DNA of 64,000 nt, taken from assembly GCA_014529385.2 (NCBI GenBank), contig CM043945.1, positions 97,320,612 through 97,384,611 on the forward strand, in the 5' to 3' direction. This document shows, in pieces, positions 38,701 through 50,100 of the stretch. The notes below the pieces were generated by a model. The model was not told the DNA's origin. It was given only the letters and a program-made list of their open reading frames with translations, and ran no database searches. This DNA is from Adiantum capillus-veneris (lineage: Eukaryota > Streptophyta > Polypodiopsida > Polypodiales > Pteridaceae). Both the position numbers and the translations under genes were made by a program. How positions within the stretch are numbered: position 1 is the first letter of the stretch; each line of letters opens with the position of its first letter.

Positions 38701-39293
38701 TCGTGTGATAGTCTGGAAAGGCCCGTCTCTGCCAGATCTATCTCTCTTAGCATCTGCTTTGAAGTATCATAAAGCACTGCCTGGTGATGGGTAGTCCTAG
38801 CATTGAATTCCCCGAGGATGATAATTTCACTGTCCCTAGAGAACTCCCATATGTCATCATCCAAAATAGAGAAAGGGGACTGTCCACTGGGTGGTGCATA
38901 AACTGATGTACTCGGGGGAAAGTAACAAATAGCTAGATAGAGGTATCTGCCTATCTCTGCTTTCAGTCTCACCCACATGTACCTAGCCTGCTCGTCCCTG
39001 CAGGCTATATGTATCAGTGGCTGCAGATCCTCTCTAAATAACACTGCCACTCCTCCCGAGCCCCGCCCTCTGTGCTCTAAACGTGTCTCCTGTCTGTAGG
39101 CTGTCTCCCACCTGTATCCACTGATGTGAGGCATGGATTGCCCAGGGGCCTGGTGTGTCTCAGAGTAGAAGATGATGTCTCTTCCAGTAAAGCTATCCTC
39201 AAAAGCCCCCACATCAAGACGCATAGATCCATTGCAGTTCCAGGCAGCTACTTTGAGTGTGGTCCCATAAGTCTTGCACCGTCATGTGGAGCA
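35732..39293 (-). pseudogene. LINE ORF2: AP-endonuclease, RT, Cys/His C-terminus
   Basis: The endonuclease starts near 39290 ('LKVAAWNCNG') with 'YSETHQ' and 'LGEFNART'; the usual Asp of GDFN is Glu here. Frame changes near 38560 and 38310 interrupt it ('DHALVSMTI' follows in another frame). RT: 'GYRTI'-type block after a stop at about 37655, 'VDFRKAFDTVPRARL', 'GVKQGCPLSPTLFN', catalytic YADD at 37112-37123. Stops lie at 37655-37424 and 37154. The C-terminal region has 'CPLCNMEPETELHYTCRCP', the Cys/His motif common at LINE ORF2 ends. The enzyme nicks DNA and primes reverse transcription from the nick (TPRT). Confidence 0.88.
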
Positions 39294-39357
39294 TCACTCA
39301 AGTATTACCACTTTTTCGTCTCGGTAAAAAGCGATCTTGCCTCTTCCCCTTGCCGCT

Positions 39358-40179
39358 CTAATCTCCGACATTACTTCCAACATATGAGCGATTTGCGAGA
39401 GGGTGAGATCGTCCCCGAGAGATGCCAGTCTCTTTAAGAGTTGGTCTTTTCTTCAAGAACGACTTCTTTGCTTCCATGGAGGGAAAATGGAGGATGAGTG
39501 CTCTTTCTTTTGAGGTTTCTCCACTGCCTCCATTTTTCTTTATGTTGCCCACTCTCCATGCCCTTGTGTGTGTCAGATCATGAATCCCCATCAAGGCTCA
39601 TGTGAGTTCTTTTACTTCTTCGTCCACATTGCCTTTGTCTTTAAGATCGCAAATTCTCACATGTAAAGCGCGCACCCTTCTCCTCTGCTCCTCCTCTAGT
39701 GTCTGGTTAATGATGTTGTTGGGTGTGGATGTGGGCGTTATCTCCTTGTCTTTTCCTTTCTTGGCCACCTTGATCCATTTCTCGGCTTCGTCCGCCTTCT
39801 GTTGGGTTTTGGTAAGAACATCCACCCAAGAAGTCGTCATTTCTTTGTGTTGTTCTTCTCCCTCTTTGATGGCCCGTACTTGTTCCTTGATCGTGTTGAT
39901 TTCTTCGATTACTGAGGGTTGCAGTTCGCCCTCTTCCAGTGTGTTTCTTGATCGGGCTTCGGCGAGTTCTTTCTTGAGTGATGCGATCTCTTCCTCTTGG
40001 GTCGTCACTCGGTCTTCCAGCGTGCTTATCTTGCTCTCTTGGATCAGCACACATCCTTCGAGCATGTTTATTGTGCCCTAGAGATTGCGGTTCATCTTGG
40101 TAATGGTCTCCGTCATTTCCTCTTTGCATTTTTGAATGGCATCCCCTAGGGGGTCGGCTTTATCGTTCGTCTTCCTCAT
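39358..40179 (-). pseudogene. LINE ORF1 (coiled coil plus RNA-binding C-terminus)
   Basis: The frame starts at ATG 40179-40177, is stopped by TAG near 40081-40079 and by TGA near 39600-39598, and stays in the same frame to 39358. Residues ~35-90 are heptad-rich ('ISTLEDRVTTQEEEIASLKK'); the C-terminal part ('ERALILHFPSMEAKKSFLKK') resembles the RRM/CTD of L1 ORF1-type chaperones. Both stops are one transition from sense codons. ORF1 proteins trimerise and coat LINE RNA. Confidence 0.65.
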
Positions 40180-40198
40180 GCTTGATCGCCGTCTCCAA

Positions 40199-40570
40199 AA
40201 GGGGGGGGGGGGGGGGGATGTACGTGTGCACCCACCCTAGCAGCGGGCGCGGCAATTGGGCATGTGGGGGAGTCATCCGCAAGGTAGTCGCTAGATGCAC
40301 GTGTGCACCCACACTAGCGGCGGTCTCGACGAGTGGTGGAGCGCGAGGTGATACGGCCCGGGGGAGATAGCGGTAGTTACAGATTGGAGAGAGAGAGAGA
40401 GAGAGGGGGGGGGGGGGGGAAGTATGGTAGATAGAGTGGGGGGAAGGGGGGTGGGCACCAAAAAAAAAAAAAAAACTCCCTACGTGTAGAGGATTGACAT
40501 CCTACGCATGAAAGAAAAAAAGGTGGGGTAGGGGGGGGGGGAGACGAGCTACGCGTAGGAGAGGGGGGGG
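40199..40570 (-). other. LINE 5' leader with two monomers and homopurine tracts
   Basis: Two direct repeats begin 'gtgtgcacccac(c/a)ctagc' at about 40213 and 40302. The rest is rich in poly-G, GA and poly-A runs. Tandem monomers at the 5' end resemble promoter monomers of some L1 families; that role is inferred. Confidence 0.4.
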
Positions 40571-40576
40571 AGACAT

Positions 40577-40837
40577 GCTACATGTGAATGCTAAAATATT
40601 TATAGATAGATAAATAGAGAGAGATACAAAGTGGAAATTAAAACAATTGTTGCAAATTTACACTATTTTATTGGAATTTTGAGTTGAATCTTGTCATAAT
40701 CACTCTCCTCTCAATCGAGTGTATATTTTTATTCTTAATCGGCTCAAGGACACTTTGAGACACTTTTTGCATGCACAAAACATTTGATCCATGTGTCATG
40801 AAGCTTTTTATAACATGTCTATAGTGTGCTATTGGGG

Positions 40838-40926
<89 letters not shown>
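40577..40926 (+). repeat. Composite repeat, copy 4 (right flank of the LINE) with (GT)n(GA)n
   Basis: 40577-40878 duplicates 35028-35333. It lacks the 'gctcaaggc' start present in copy 3, but continues beyond (GT)n into (GA)n (40878-40926), which copy 3 lacks. The two flanks are thus complementary pieces of one original repeat. Confidence 0.85.
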
Positions 40927-40931
<5 letters not shown>

Positions 40932-41009
40932 TGTCTAACTAGAAAATTGAAGACCAAAAATACACAAAAAAAACTTGGTGGCAACGTGCTATGGCCACCA
41001 GAGGCAATG

Positions 41010-41011
<2 letters not shown>

Positions 41012-41086
<75 letters not shown>
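41012..41086. repeat. (CT)n microsatellite at the LINE 5' junction
   Basis: About 37 CT units. The second LINE begins within 10 bp of its end. Confidence 0.97.
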
Positions 41087-41087
<1 letters not shown>

Positions 41088-41092
41088 AAAGT

Positions 41093-44000
41093 ATAAACGC
41101 TACTTATGGCTGAAAATCAGCCCACCAAATGGTCAAGTCATGTTTGTGGCTGGTTGCTACATTCCTCACTATGACTCCAACTTTTATGCTTGCTTGAATA
41201 TGGATAGAGATCAGCCCTTTGTTGAACTAGAGGAAGACATTGCTCATTACAAGGATCAAGGTGAAGTCATTGTTTTTGAAGACATGAATGCTCGCACAAA
41301 TATGCTACAACACGACACACAACAAGTAGACATGCCGCATGTCTCAAGAAGAATGGATGACTCATACATGTATAATCGAAGTTCTAATGATGCAAAAGAA
41401 GTGGATCACTATGGAAAGTCACTTCTACATATGTGCAATAGTACCGGAATGCTCATTGCAAATGGTGTATCTCTATGGCAAGGCACCAATGACTTTACAT
41501 GTAGAAAGCACAACGGTGCTAGTGTGATTGACTATATGTTGTTCTCGAAAGCCACTCTAGAATGCATACAAAGCTTTACACTTGGTGAATGGAATCCGGA
41601 ATCGAATCATAGGATGTTATGTATTGACCTCAAGTGTGGTAAACGGCCCGAGCATGTAGCCTCCAATCATGATGTGAATCATTTGTACCTACGTCTAGAC
41701 TTCAAACGAGCACTTATATATGCTGATATGGTGGACCAAATGTTAAGCATGATAGAGCATCAAGAGAGCCCAACATTAGAATGCAAGTGGAAAGTTTTCA
41801 AAGAAGTAATTTTCTCTTGTGCGAAGGAATGCTTTTCGGTGAAACACATGTCTTGCAAAAGGTCTAAGAAGGGTAGCACCAAAAAGAAATGGTATGACAT
41901 GGAATGTAGTCAAGCCCGAAAACACTTGCTAAGATTGGATGCAATCAAAGACAAGGAAATTTACTTGGGATGTTCACACACATACAAAGCACTTGTTCAA
42001 AAGAAGAGGAGAAGGTGGGAAGTCGAAAAACAACTTCTTTTAGCACAAGAGAAAGCACATGCATGTGGCAAGTTTTGGCAAAATCTAAAAGGCAAGCACG
42101 TTGAGAGCTTTGGTGACTTGACTCTTGAGGATATGTATATGCATTGTAAGAATCTCTATGAGCAACCCAATGTTGATAAGATGGAGTGTTGTAGCTCCCT
42201 TCCGTTTATGTCTCCCTTCTTTACCATTGAAGATGTATGCTGCGCGCTTGAGAAACTTGCTACTCGTAAGGCAGGTGACCTTCAAGGTGTCAAGGCTGAA
42301 ATGATTAAATGGACAAGCAAGAAAACACGATATTGGATATGCAATATGTTTAACCTTGCACTTCAGTATGGCATGCCTCATGATTGGAGTGCAAATTGGA
42401 TCAAACCTTTGCACAAAGGAGGAGATGTAAACAATGTGAACAACTATCGCACTATAATGGTTGGTTCTTTAATGGCAAAGTTATTTGGATGTATCATGGA
42501 GATGAAGATAAGTGAATGGGCTGAAAAGAATGGCAAACGTGCACTTGGCAAAGCAGGTTTTCGAAAGCATCATAGCACTATTAATCACCTTGTCACTCTT
42601 CGAGTTCTTATGGAAGCGTCTCGATTGGAAGGAAAAAAGTTGTATTGTTGCTTTGTGGATTTCAAGAAAGCTTTTGACATGGTACCGCGAGGAAATCTTT
42701 GGAGACGTATGCAAAGCCTTCAAGTGCCGAGAGAATTTATGCATGCAGTCTTTCGCATCTACCAAAAAGTGATATGTTGATTACGTATGGGAGATGGAAT
42801 TTCAAAATTTTTTGCAAGCACTATTGGTGTCAAACAAGGATGCCCACTTTCCCCAACCCTCTTTGGGCTACTCATTGATGAATTGGAATGCATGGTTCTT
42901 GACTTTATGCAGCAAGAAGGCATAGAAGAGGTTAAGATTGGAAATGCGGTGATCATGCTTTTGCTTTATGCCGATGATGTAGTGCTCTTGGCACATACCT
43001 TAGAAGATGCACAAAAGCTTATGAGTGTCTTGGAACGCTTTTGCCTACATAGCGGGCTGATCGTGAATGGATCCAAAACCAAGGTTATGCTTGTAAAGAC
43101 CCTCAATGATGAAAATCCATGCATTGTATATAACAATGAGAAACTTGAAGTGGTAGATCACTTCAAGTACCTTGGCCTTGAGGTTCCATCCAATCATAAA
43201 TGGAAGGATTGTGCAATGCGTCGCTTGGAAGCCGGAAAGAGGGCCTATTATGCATTTGAGAACATGTGCAATGCAGGAGAAATCAAGTGTTGAGCTCTCA
43301 AAAAGTACCTCTTTGACACATTGGTGACACCGGTGCTTCTTTATGGAGTGGAGGTGTGGGATGGAAGCATCGGGAAGTCTACTTGGAAAGAGTTTGAGAA
43401 TGTCCAAAAGCGTTTTCTCACCAACTTTCTCCAAGTCAAGAGACAAACACCCTACATGCTCTTACTTCTTGAGTCCGGATTGCTTCCCATTGAGGTCTTG
43501 GGCATGCAAAGGATTGTGGAGTACATGCGTAAGACACAATGTAGCCCTTTGCATCGACTTCCTAGAATCGCATATGAAGCAAGTCAAATGGTTCAAAAGA
43601 CATGCAAGAGCAAAATACTAAGTTCAGGGTGGATGCTTGATATCAAGAAATGGTTTGGAAGATGGGATGCATGTCACTTGGTCAAGGATGCGTCGATCGA
43701 CTCCCAAGTTAATGAAGCCTTCTTACAACGCCAATGTATCACGGCTTGGGAGAAATCCGGAGGTTCTCGCTTCAGCCATTACCACACACGTTGCCCCAAA
43801 CTACAAATCTCTCTTCTTCTCGGAACGAGGTAACCGAACCCATTCCTACATCCTTGAGCCCATCTCGTTGTGTGCGATCCGCACCATTGCCTCCATTCGT
43901 CTTAGCTCCCATTCTCTATGCTGCGAGACAGGACGTTGGGGCACTGGCGAGGAGTGTCATCGACTTTGCACCTTATGCCCTCGTCAAGTGCGAGAGAGTG

Positions 44001-44240
44001 AGTACCACACACTACTTGAGTGCTCAGCTTTTGACCACATTAGGTCCTCTTTTCCCCATATATTCAACCATGATCTCTCCCTACATACCTTCCTCTCCCA
44101 ACCACGATGTGGACTCTCTATTGCGACGCTCATTTCAGCCATTTTTGAGCATCGAGAGTCACTTATGAACTCCACTCACACCACGTGACATGTTCCTTTG
44201 GTCCCATAGGTCATATTTGACCTCCTAGGACGATAATAGA
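41093..44240 (+). mobile_element. 5'-truncated LINE, second copy
   Basis: Lacks ORF1 and the first part of the endonuclease, starting inside it just after a (CT)n array. It keeps the RT, the Cys/His region and a 3' tail with a hairpin AGGTCA-tatt-TGACCT at 44208-44223, ending in 'GACGATAATAGAACTATCTATC' pieces that merge with (ATCT)n and (CT)n. 5' truncation is typical of incomplete TPRT. Confidence 0.9.
41140..44188 (+). pseudogene. LINE ORF2 (partial endonuclease, RT, Cys/His)
   Basis: One frame from 41140 to about 43833 is broken only by TGA at 42778-42780 and TGA at 43291-43293, then by a frameshift near 43800. Endonuclease C-terminal half: 'VFEDMNARTN' and 'SVIDYMLFSKA'. RT: 'YRTIMVGSLMAKLF', 'FVDFKKAFDMVPRG', 'GVKQGCPLSPTLFG', catalytic YADD at 42967-42978. 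The C-terminal Cys/His motif 'CTLCPRQVRESEYHTLLEC' is in the shifted frame (43637-44188). The second TGA aligns with TGG (Trp) in the related LINE at 12786-12788. The two LINEs are close relatives; the minus-strand LINE at 35-40 kb is more distant. Confidence 0.9.
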
Positions 44241-44319
44241 ACTATCTATCTATCTCTCTCTCTCTGCATTTGACGAGGGCATCTATCTATATGAACGCTC
44301 TCTTTCGCTCAAATAGTTA

Positions 44320-44359
44320 AAGATAAAGCAAGAAACAGTTATAAATTTCCATTTACTTC

Positions 44360-44428
<69 letters not shown>

Positions 44429-44945
44429 ATTTGGAGCAAGAGAGAGCATTCATATAAAGTTGTTGCAGTGCGCACACACACACACACACACACACAGGAA
44501 AGTAAATAGAAATTTATAACTATTTCTTGCTCTTTCATGGTGACTTTATTGTAGTGTCTCTCTCGACGAAGTGTTTTGTTTTTTTCGATGAAGTGTGGGT
44601 AGAGATGTTTTTTTTTATGAAGTGTGAAGTGTGGGTAGAGAATTGTTTTTTTCGATGAAGTGTGGGTAGAGATGTTTTTTTCAATGAAGTGTGAAGTGTG
44701 GGTAGAGATGTTTTTTTCGATGAAGTGTGAAGTGTGGATAGAGAATTGTTTTTTTCGATGAAGTGTGGGTAGAGATGTTTTTTTCAATGAAGTGTGAAGT
44801 GTGGGTAGAGAACACTTCATCGAGAGCTCTCTACCCACACTTCATCAAAAAAAACAAAACACTTCGTCGAGAGAGACACTACAATAAAGTCACCATGAAA
44901 GAGCAAGAAATAGTTATAAATTTCTATTTACCTCTCTCTCTCTCT
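44320..44945. repeat. Foldback element with ~105 bp arms and repeated loop
   Basis: Inverted arms at about 44502-44605 and 44827-44932 are nearly perfect ('gtaaatagaaatttataact' at the outer ends). The loop (44606-44826) is built of about seven ~30-43 bp units of 'gatgaagtgtgggtagag' plus T-runs. A third, direct copy of the right arm's outer ~50 bp lies at 44320-44370 and, like the right arm, is followed by (CT)n (44362-44425). A (CA)n tract precedes the left arm. No protein is encoded. It could be a MITE/foldback transposon or a local inverted duplication. Confidence 0.85.
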
Positions 44946-45745
44946 CTCTCTCTCAATGTGTGTATGGTTAAGAGAGTCCATGTGGATGTTGCCAATGGTG
45001 GCGCCTTTATACACATAGCTAAGAAAATCCACATAGCATTGTCAAAGGTGGAGCTATTGTACCTGTGTTTGGAATAGCATATTCAATTGTCACCCAAAAT
45101 GAAATGTACCTCTTTTGAGCCATTCTCTTTAACTAATTAAAGTACCTATGTGATAGACATGCTCACTTATATATGGGCTACATCGGATCCATTCTCTAGT
45201 ATGGTCTTCTTTGTGTACGTTTCTCTATCCTTGATTTCTATCTAGGCAAAGCAAAAAGAAGTGATAATTGTAGACGAACATTGAACAACCCCTCCACACT
45301 GAGAACTTGTGATGCATTGAGCGCATCAAAAAACACCCCAAATCCTGCAACAATTTATGCATTGACTATTCACCTCTCTTTTTTCCATAATCGCACTTAT
45401 AAGTTGTATTAACTCGGAAAGTCTGAGGAGCTTGAGGATCCCAAGATACAAAAGGGTGCATAGAGGGCCAAATCAATAGGGTTACAACTGGTAACTAGAA
45501 GCTTATATTTAGCACTTTCGTCAAGTAGTGCTTGCATACACTTTTCATAGATTTTGTGTTTTCCTTATAGAGAGTATCCACTCATTGCTTTCTTAAATGA
45601 TTTCTTCAAATTTGGATGTCATAGGTTTTCTTTCAAACACTTAAAGGTTTCCTGATTTCTAAGTTTGCTTGAAAAAAATAGCAGAAGCGAAAAGTTTGTG
45701 TGCGTACTGAAATGGCTTGGTTATTAGGCACCTTTCTTCCTAGAA
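44946..45745. other. Unclassified sequence
   Basis: AT-rich, with no recognisable gene, repeat or open frame of note. Confidence 0.5.
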
Positions 45746-45749
45746 TTAG

Positions 45750-46330
45750 ATCATTCTTGACAAAGCGAATTTTCCAAGTCTCTTGCACCCATTTGCAATT
45801 TTTACTTGTGAGACCTCTCGTGGCGAGTAGTCCCTAAACAGATAGAGGAATCTTCGATTTCTATTTTACATCATGGACATAGGTTATTGCCTATTCCTTT
45901 GGCTTTTACTTTGATCCCCATTGGTAAAGCCCCTCACATCACCTTCCAAATGAAAATCTTCGTTATGCTAGGCCATGGAGGATGCCATAAGTTACCTATA
46001 ACTACTGCCCATTTTGCCTCAGGCCACTGCAGTCTCCTCTATTTGTTAAGCAACGAGAACCAATCTGCCTTCTGACAAAGTTTGATGTAAGTTCCCTTTG
46101 TTTTTGGTAGAGAAAATTTCATGTTCATGGACCAATGCCAGACTTTCCAATCAAATTTGCCCTCGTTATAGGCACCATAACATTATCAAACGTTCGGCCA
46201 CTCTAGAGATCAATAGGCTTTCATTTTTGTTGAGGGCAGAAGAACTATTCTTAAGTAGAAACTAAAAGCTGCACCTTCCTAAATAAGGCTTTCTTCTCAC
46301 TTAATTTTACAATGGCCCTCTTTTCCAAGC
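45750..46330 (-). pseudogene. LINE C-terminal zf-RVT remnant
   Basis: The minus-strand translation around 46010-45830 reads 'ITKIFIWKVM', a stop, then 'GALPMGIKVKAKGI' and 'CP-CKIEIEDSS'. This matches the zf-RVT domain (zinc-binding region at the end of plant LINE reverse transcriptases). Just upstream (about 46180-46010) come 'WSMNMKFSLPKTKGTY' and 'RRLQWPEAKWAV' in neighbouring frames. Several stops and frameshifts. It belongs to a different LINE group from the copies at 12.6, 35 and 41 kb, which have a shorter Cys/His motif. Confidence 0.5.
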
Positions 46331-47639
46331 AAGAATACTTTCCCACTATGACCTACACAACTCTTTTGGCTACTACCACTCTCTTTCAATCTCATGAGGA
46401 AGAATAGAAAGTATCTTATTCGAAATTTAAATTACTAACATTTATGCGAGATTTCCATGCATTTTGGCATTTTTCCTTCTCCCATATAGTGTACTCTAAT
46501 GATGGTTAATTTTAAGTATGAATTCATGTCCATACATGTTAAACCATTCAATGAACGATTTTAAGAGATAAGAAAGTAAGTACTATTTTTGTGATCTATT
46601 GTCAATGTCTTAGAACGATACATGCTTATGTAAACTGAGTTTGTCAATTCCAAAATCAAATCTTGTAGTTGAACGTGATGGAGCATGTGAACCATATACT
46701 TGAATTCTTGTTAAAATGCACTAAGATTTTGTGTTGACTATTGAAACATCACTAACATGTCAAATTGGTTAGAGTGACTCAATAATGACATATTTTTTCA
46801 TGATAATAATAGATTACATGTCCTGGCTTCCATGCTTTGTCACTAAAGGACATGTCATGTCACTTATGTTTGTGGGACCGCAAAGCACACATGACATATA
46901 CAAATAGAGTGCATAGAGCACATTGTGGATGCATAGAGCTTGGGAGTGGGGACTAAAGGATGGGCTAGATGGCCACATGGGATGCTAGTAGGCCATAAAC
47001 AACCATAGGGATGTGTAGCCCATACACGATGTAAAGGTTATACGCCTTTGATGACCTGAGGCATTAATGTCCTAGGAAATCTCTCTTTAAGAGCTCTCCA
47101 ACATGGGAGCAATGAGAAAGAACTATCCACCCAACTATAGAACTCCCCCACATATAAAAGTGTCTTGGCTTGCTCACACTTGGTCCAACACTGACTAAGC
47201 TTGATGCAAGCTTATGCTATGTTGCACTACACAATATCCCTTGTGGCCATCAAGCCCATCCTTTGGACTCTGCTCCCGAGTTTCATGCATCTTTTCCTCA
47301 TAAAGAGATAATTTTTGCATATGTATGGTAACACTAAAATCATGAATCGCACAACTTCATCTAGAAATTTTATCATCAAACCACAGTTACCAAGTATATG
47401 AATTGAAATGTAAAATTCTTCTTGATGTTTGAAAATAGAATGCCTTGATTTGTGTGGATGTGCCATCATGGTCCACCAAGCCATCCTCAATAGAAATTGC
47501 TTCTCAATTGTTGACATGTATAATGTATTTCAAAAAGCAGATGCTTCAATTAACAATAATAAGTATAATGTTACCAATTATTCATTCAACTAGATGTAAG
47601 GAGTTTGGTAGGGATGTTTGTGAACACACTTAGGATTGC
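46331..47639. other. Unclassified; possible LTR-like stretch
   Basis: No clear gene. The stretch around 46865-47235 has an LTR-like feel (start 'tgtttgtgggacc', TATA-like 'catataaaag' near 47153, end 'gcactacaca'), but I find no second copy, PBS or PPT. A 96-codon minus-strand frame at 47517-47227 has no recognisable domain. Confidence 0.3.
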
Positions 47640-48095
47640 TAGGGCATTTTTTTCCCTCACTACCAGGTTTTTTCCCCCCTAGCTTGTTATGCATGAAGAG
47701 ACTAAACTTAGTCGCAACATGCTTCATGGTAAGCAAAATTCACATAGAGAGATAACCTTTCCAATCGGATTTGCTTGGTGCTAAGTACGTGCTTAGCATA
47801 TCCTTTAGCACAAGATTAACACTTAGAATCTGTCTATCATCTCTTGATGAATGTTAGTATTGAGGTGTGTTTTCCCACCGTTTACACACAGTTCTCCAAA
47901 ATGACTGGTAAACAAGAATCACAATTCCTTGCAACATTGCTTAGTAATCAACAATGTTGTGAACACCAACTTGGTTAACTTGAGATAAAAAAGATGGATT
48001 GAATGAAATGTACAAAGTCTAGTCAACTTATCTACAAGCACTCAAATTGAGCCATGATGTCTATCGGTGATTGGTAGACCCATAATTAATCTCGT
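47640..48095 (-). pseudogene. Ty3/gypsy integrase remnant
   Basis: The minus-strand translation from about 48090 reads 'IMGLPITDRHHGSI', stop, 'VLVDKLTRL', corresponding to the start of the integrase core (DFI-GLP...D-I-VVVDRLTK). Later frames give a 'FTSHFGELCV' piece (like F-S-FW-L) and 'APSKSDWKGYLS', like the region after the catalytic Glu. Catalytic residues are lost and there are many stops. This is a different gypsy branch from the two large elements, which read DYVGPIS/DFVGPIS at this place. Confidence 0.5.
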
Positions 48096-48261
48096 AGTAG
48101 AAATATTGCACATATAGTGAGAAATGCTTTTAAAGCTATCAATTTCATGAATTTGCATGCTGCTCCAAATCAGCTTTTGCTAAACACTAGGGTCCATAGC
48201 ACCTTGTGTGCATGCATTTAACAAAAACGGATCCAAAACTGCCTTCCATGACCATATTTGC

Positions 48262-48355
48262 CAATTCTTATGGCTAACATACTTGGACCATAATAGAATG
48301 GCTAACATATTTGGACCAATGCTTATGGCGAACATATTTGGACCATGATAGAATG
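48262..48355. repeat. Three-unit minisatellite
   Basis: About three imperfect ~28-32 bp units of '(t)atggctaacatacttggacc' followed by 'ataatagaa' or 'aatgct'. Confidence 0.75.
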
Positions 48356-48660
48356 TGAATGGCAATCACATCTAGGTATCAAATGAAACATGTTCATAAG
48401 CAGAACATAGCTTGCTACATGCGTAAACAACCATCCGTAAAAGTTGTTCAATCATACTTGTAACCTTAATAAGTCTTCCTAGGTACCCAATAATGTTTGT
48501 CCACTGAAATTGTTCGTGATGTAAGAATTATAGCATATACATCTTACTAGGAAAAGTCAATCAAAGCATACGTGTGTGATAGCCAAGCCATGCCTACTTG
48601 CTGCATATAGAAAGCATCATCTTTACTGGTTGCACCTTGAGTGTAGACATATACAACGAT

Positions 48661-50095
48661 TGTCATAAAATCTAATATCTATCCAACCCAAATGATTTTC
48701 TCATAATAAATTGATAATTCAAAGTGGGATAATAAACGGGAACAAGGGTTAGAATATAGGCATGAGCGTACGGATCTATCTTAACATGGGGCCAGTGGTA
48801 AAGGGGTCCAAATGAGAGATGGTATGTCAAAGAGCAAGGCTAGCTAATGGAGCTTAAAAGACCTTAGGGTTAGGTTCACTAAAGACCTCCAATGGTTAAT
48901 GTTAAAAGCCCTTTGACCTTAGGCAAGCTAGGGCTGAGCTTGAGGTGCTAACCATACCTAAGGTGCTTCATGTGCTTGCCGTGCTTGATGACTAAGGTGC
49001 TTCACGTGATTTCCGTGCTTGATGAGGAAGATGCTTAAGTTAAAAAGAGACCCTACAAAGGAGGGGGAAAGTCCCAAAGTAAGGGGAATCTTTGACTTAA
49101 CCTCCCACTCATCCAAAGGGCACCCCCTGTCTCAAGGGGCACATGGACACATGTTAGACTCTCTTTATGCTTAGCCACATGGTGTGCTTGAATCCTATTG
49201 GCTGGTCTAAAGAGGGGTCCAATGAGCTTCCACTTCAATTAAACAAATATCTGGATATTTTCAAGCTCTCTCTCAAAGGGGTAAGAAGGACACTTGTCCA
49301 TAGCTTGAGCAAAAAGAAGGGCTTGCGCAAAGCAAGCGAGGGGTATTCTTGGGGGGCGGAGGGGGGGGGGGGGGGGGGGTATACACCTCTCACGCACTCA
49401 TTTTTTTTCAAATATTCTCACTTGGTGAAAGTGGAGGAACTCCACCTCCTTCTCCAAGGTTGTTGAGAAGTTGAGTGCCTACACCAACACTCTTGGCTAT
49501 GGAATGCAAATCCAACCAAGAGCCATGCTTGAATGCTTAAGCTTGCCATCTTCTCAACCTTCATTACTATGCTATTATGTATGCTAGCAAGAAGAGTGAT
49601 GATAAGTAAGGAACTATTTATTTCTCCTATGAAATGTTACTTCTTTCTCTTCCCTACCCTCATTCCCCGCTAGCTCTCTCCACCTTCGAAGGTGTTTGAG
49701 GCCTTGGGACCGAGGCTTGGGATAGTTAATGCTTCCTATAAAGTTAATGTTATGCTCGTGATGCATGAAGCTTTCCATCTTCATTGCATCACCTAGGTCA
49801 CAAGGAACACAAAGATTGTATTGTACCAAGTCTCTCTTGATGGGAGAAACTATAATACAAATGTCTATTGGAGGGGGTACCGGCTCGGCATGAATCCGGT
49901 CCTCAACTGCTGTCATGTTCTTTAAATTCTCTCTCTTGCAAAAGTATTGTTCATGCCAAGGTAATTAAGTACTATGTTTATGTTGCTACCATCAATTAAG
50001 TTCACCCACTATGCTCACAAAGTAATCTCACAAAAGTGCTTCATCTAATTTCCTAATTCCGCTACTCTCAAAGTTCATAGGCCATTTTCATTACA
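48661..50095 (+). repeat. LTR-like dispersed repeat, copy B (likely solo LTR)
   Basis: Starts TGTCATAAAATC and ends TTTCATTACA, as in copy A. The 5 bp before it (ACGAT, 48656-48660) and after it (ACAAT, 50096-50100) match except for one G/A transition, consistent with a target-site duplication around a solo LTR. A poly-G run lies near 49361-49379. No coding capacity. Confidence 0.65.
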
Positions 50096-50100
50096 ACAAT

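Larger units (their letters stand above)
35334..40576 (-). mobile_element. Near-complete L1-type LINE, decayed
   Basis: On the minus strand: a GC-rich leader with two ~88 bp monomers (40199-40286 and following), ORF1 (40179-39358), ORF2 with endonuclease, RT and C-terminal Cys/His region (about 39290-35732), a 3' UTR and the tail 'TTTCATTTCATTTCA' ending at 35334. It is flanked by ~300 bp direct repeats (35028-35333 and 40577-40878) that look like one very long target-site duplication. Stops and frameshifts in both ORFs mean it is no longer autonomous. Confidence 0.88.

Noticed and set aside
40386-40570. G-quadruplex or promoter island
   Set aside because: The G runs are homopolymer slippage-type tracts in the LINE leader; a regulatory role cannot be supported from sequence alone.
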